From Bacilli bacterium (GTDB lineage Bacteria; Bacillota_I; Bacilli_A; Haloplasmatales; Haloplasmataceae): 6,583 bases of DNA. Under the pieces are notes generated by a model. That model saw nothing but the letters and a program-made list of their open reading frames with translations, was not told the origin of the DNA and made no database searches. Made by a program: the position numbers and the translations under genes. Below, in pieces: positions 4,138 to 6,583 of this stretch. The first letter of the stretch is position 1, and every line of letters starts with the position of its first letter. The stretch lies in assembly GCA_012513195.1 (NCBI GenBank), contig JAAZCR010000103.1, forward strand, positions 1-6,583, in the 5' to 3' direction.

Positions 4138-6583
4138 ATGAACTCTCTACCAGATAAATCAATTTTTACACCCATGATGCAGCAATATCTTGACATTAAA
4201 GAACAATATATGGATAGCCTGGTGTTTTTCCGCTTAGGCGATTTTTATGAGCTTTTTTTTGATGATGCGATTGTCGCTTCACGCATTTTAGAAATTGCCT
4301 TAACAGGACGGGATGCAGGTGTTGAAGACCGCGTACCAATGTGTGGGGTACCATATCATGCTGTTGATAGTTATATTCAAAAACTCATTGATGCTGGGTA
4401 TAAAGTAGCGATTGTCGAACAAGTAGAAGACCCGAGAGAGGCAAAAGGGATTGTTAAACGCGATGTGGTACGGCTAATTACACCTGGAACAGTAATTGAT
4501 CAGAATTTTCTTGATGCGAAAGCGAATAATTATATTACAAGTATATCCCATACTGCCACCAATTATTTTTTAAGTTATGCGGATGTTTCTACTGGTGAAG
4601 TATGTTGTGTAGAATTAGCTAAAGATAATACTTTACTAATCAATGAATTAATTGCCTTAGAAACAAAGGAAGTCGTTATAAGTAGCGATTTTCCGAAAGA
4701 AGTCTTAGCACCTTTAGTTAATAATTATCATGTTACTATATCGATTGAAGATGAAACCAAAGAGATGAGTGAGTATAATTATATCAGTCAAAATATCACA
4801 GATTCACGTCTTAAACTTACGATCAATCGTTTGATTAATTATCTCATCAGGACGCAAAAACGCTCATTAAGTCATTTACAAGAAGCCCATCTTTATAATA
4901 GTCAACAATACATGCAAGTTGATATCTACTCTAAACGTAATCTTGAGATTTTTGAAACTGTTCGTACAGCTAGCCGTAAGGGTAGTTTATTTTGGCTTGT
5001 CGATAAAGCAGAAACTGCTATGGGTTCAAGAATGATTAAGCATTGGTTGGACAAACCATTAATTAATAGTGTAGATATTAATTATCGTTATGATATTATC
5101 GAAAGTTTACAAAAAGAATTTTTAATCACAGCTGAGTTAAAACAATCATTAAGAAATGTTTATGATTTAGAGCGATTAGTAGCGCGTATTGCCTTTGAAA
5201 ATGCGAATGCCAAGGATTTATTACAATTAAAACGTTCATTAAAAGAAGTACCGCTTATAAAAAATCATATTACAACATTAAAAACGAAATACAATTTGCG
5301 GTTAGATGATGAGTTCTCTACCTTTTCTGAGTTAACTGATAAATTAGAAAGAAGTATTAATGAAGATGCACCTTTTACAATTAAAGAAGGTGGCATCATT
5401 AAAGATGGCTATAGTGAAGAGTTAGACCGTTATCGAGAACTTGCCCGTAACGGTAAGCAATATATTGCCAACTTACAAAATCGCGAACGGGAACGGACGG
5501 GAATTAAGAATTTACGTGTAGGGTATAATAAAGTTTTTGGTTATTACATTGAAATCACTAAAGGTAATCTTCCATTATTGAAAGATGAATATGGTTATAT
5601 TCTTAATCAAACTATTACTAATAGCGAACGATTTATTACTAATGAGTTAAAAGAGTTAGAAGATACCATTTTAAATGCAGAAGAAAAAGCTATTAATCTG
5701 GAGTATGAATTATTCGTTGAGATTCGCAATGAAATTAAGAGATATATACCAGCATTACAACGTCTAGCCAAGGCGATTGCGGAAATTGATGCTTTAATTT
5801 CCTTTGCGAATGTTAGTATGGAAAATCGGTATACTCGACCAAAACTAAATGATCAACACATCATAGATATTAAAAAAGGTCGTCATCCTGTTGTTGAAAA
5901 ACTACTCGAAGATAAGTTCGTCGAAAATGATATCTATATGGATGAAAATACCTCCATTCTCTTAATTACTGGTCCTAATATGTCTGGTAAATCAACCTAT
6001 ATGCGGCAAATGGCTTTAATCGCAATCTTAGCGCAAGCAGGTTGTTTCATTCCTTGTGAGGAAGGTAATATTCCTATTTTCGATAAGATCTTTACGAGAA
6101 TTGGAGCAACTGATGACTTGATTAGCGGTCAATCCACATTCATGATCGAAATGATGGAAGCCAATAACGCTTTACAAAATGCCACAAATAATAGTCTAAT
6201 CCTCTTTGATGAAATTGGTAGGGGTACTGCTACATTCGATGGTATGGCGCTTGCCCAAGGAATAATTGAATATATACATGATAAAATTAATGCGAAGACG
6301 CTCTTTTCTACCCATTATCATGAGTTGACAGCCTTAGAGAATAATTTAACACGATTAAAGAACGTTCATGTTAAAGCAGTCGAACAACACCAAGAATTAA
6401 TATTCCTTCATAAGGTTGAAAATGGACCAAGTGACAAGAGTTATGGTATTCAAGTTGCGAAATTAGCTAATTTACCCCCAAGTTTAATCAAACGGGCAGA
6501 AAAAATCCTCGCCAAACTTGAACAAAACAAAAAAGAAATTGTCATTGATACTCAATATAACCTCTTTGATTTTGACTTTAATA
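4138..6583 (+). CDS. mutS: DNA mismatch repair protein MutS (3' end beyond window)
   Basis: MutS binds mispaired and small-loop DNA as a dimer and, on ATP binding, recruits MutL. The frame is open from the ATG to the right edge, 815 codons, without frameshift; the usual length is about 850-870, so only the tail is missing. The mismatch-reading motif GDFYELF contains Phe36 and Glu38. MCGVPYHAVDSYI follows near 75-87, then the connector, lever and clamp domains (about 125-560). The ATPase domain has Walker A GPNMSGKST (612-620), GATDDLISGQSTFM (656-669), Walker B LILFDE (687-692) with GRGTATFDG, and the STHYHEL histidine motif (724-730). Q806-Y-N-L-F810 near the cut resembles the beta-clamp binding motif of Bacillus MutS. 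The start follows AAAAGGTGAA. In B. subtilis mutL follows directly and probably lies just outside. Confidence 0.98.
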   Translation, partial: MNSLPDKSIFTPMMQQYLDIKEQYMDSLVFFRLGDFYELFFDDAIVASRILEIALTGRDAGVEDRVPMCGVPYHAVDSYIQKLIDAGYKVAIVEQVEDPREAKGIVKRDVVRLITPGTVIDQNFLDAKANNYITSISHTATNYFLSYADVSTGEVCCVELAKDNTLLINELIALETKEVVISSDFPKEVLAPLVNNYHVTISIEDETKEMSEYNYISQNITDSRLKLTINRLINYLIRTQKRSLSHLQEAHLYNSQQYMQVDIYSKRNLEIFETVRTASRKGSLFWLVDKAETAMGSRMIKHWLDKPLINSVDINYRYDIIESLQKEFLITAELKQSLRNVYDLERLVARIAFENANAKDLLQLKRSLKEVPLIKNHITTLKTKYNLRLDDEFSTFSELTDKLERSINEDAPFTIKEGGIIKDGYSEELDRYRELARNGKQYIANLQNRERERTGIKNLRVGYNKVFGYYIEITKGNLPLLKDEYGYILNQTITNSERFITNELKELEDTILNAEEKAINLEYELFVEIRNEIKRYIPALQRLAKAIAEIDALISFANVSMENRYTRPKLNDQHIIDIKKGRHPVVEKLLEDKFVENDIYMDENTSILLITGPNMSGKSTYMRQMALIAILAQAGCFIPCEEGNIPIFDKIFTRIGATDDLISGQSTFMIEMMEANNALQNATNNSLILFDEIGRGTATFDGMALAQGIIEYIHDKINAKTLFSTHYHELTALENNLTRLKNVHVKAVEQHQELIFLHKVENGPSDKSYGIQVAKLANLPPSLIKRAEKILAKLEQNKKEIVIDTQYNLFDFDFN

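Noticed and set aside
1..6583. Possible mobile element, CRISPR array, tRNA/rRNA or anti-phage system
   Set aside because: No terminal repeats, direct-repeat arrays, transposase or nuclease motifs or RNA gene signatures were seen; apart from the left flank the genes are ordinary core genes.
4138..6583. Suspicion that mutS is broken, because GRGTATFDG differs from the common GRGTSTYDG
   Set aside because: The frame was read codon by codon with no stop or shift, all catalytic motifs are intact, and the Ser-to-Ala change at this place occurs in other Firmicute MutS proteins.

Overview
The window looks like chromosomal core sequence from an endospore-forming, low-G+C Firmicute of the Bacillales type. 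By eye G+C is about one third, Shine-Dalgarno sites are strong (GAGGAGGG, GAGGTGAT), and U-tailed hairpin terminators are present. The gene order miaB - ymcA - cotE - mutS is the one known from Bacillus subtilis (ymcB-ymcA-cotE-mutS). The CotE spore coat protein implies sporulation. I cannot name genus or species.

Left part (1-551, minus strand): the first 83 codons of a MerR-family regulator run off the left edge. Its upstream region carries a MerR-type promoter with a 19-bp -35/-10 spacer and an imperfect dyad. Upstream of it lies a small stand-alone DUF1858 protein. I see no terminator between the two, so read-through is possible.

Middle part (552-1526, plus strand): a short divergent promoter region leads into an MBL-fold hydrolase that resembles the PhnP cyclic phosphodiesterase group. 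It keeps both the HxHxDH metal site and an N-terminal CxCxxC motif.

Right part (1527-6583, plus strand): miaB (tRNA 2-methylthiolation) and ymcA (RicA, RNase Y partner and developmental factor) overlap by 8 bp and form an operon, ended by a terminator whose stem begins inside ymcA. cotE (spore outer coat assembly) stands alone, with its own terminator and no obvious sigma-A promoter. mutS (mismatch recognition) has its own extended -10 promoter and is cut by the right edge after 815 codons.

The linkage joins RNA modification, RNA processing and biofilm/sporulation control, coat assembly and DNA repair. These are neighbours by conserved order, not one pathway. I found no mobile element, CRISPR array, RNA gene or new defence-like system. 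The points most worth a second look are the YmcA protein, which is short and lacks cysteine, and the MerR operator-promoter.
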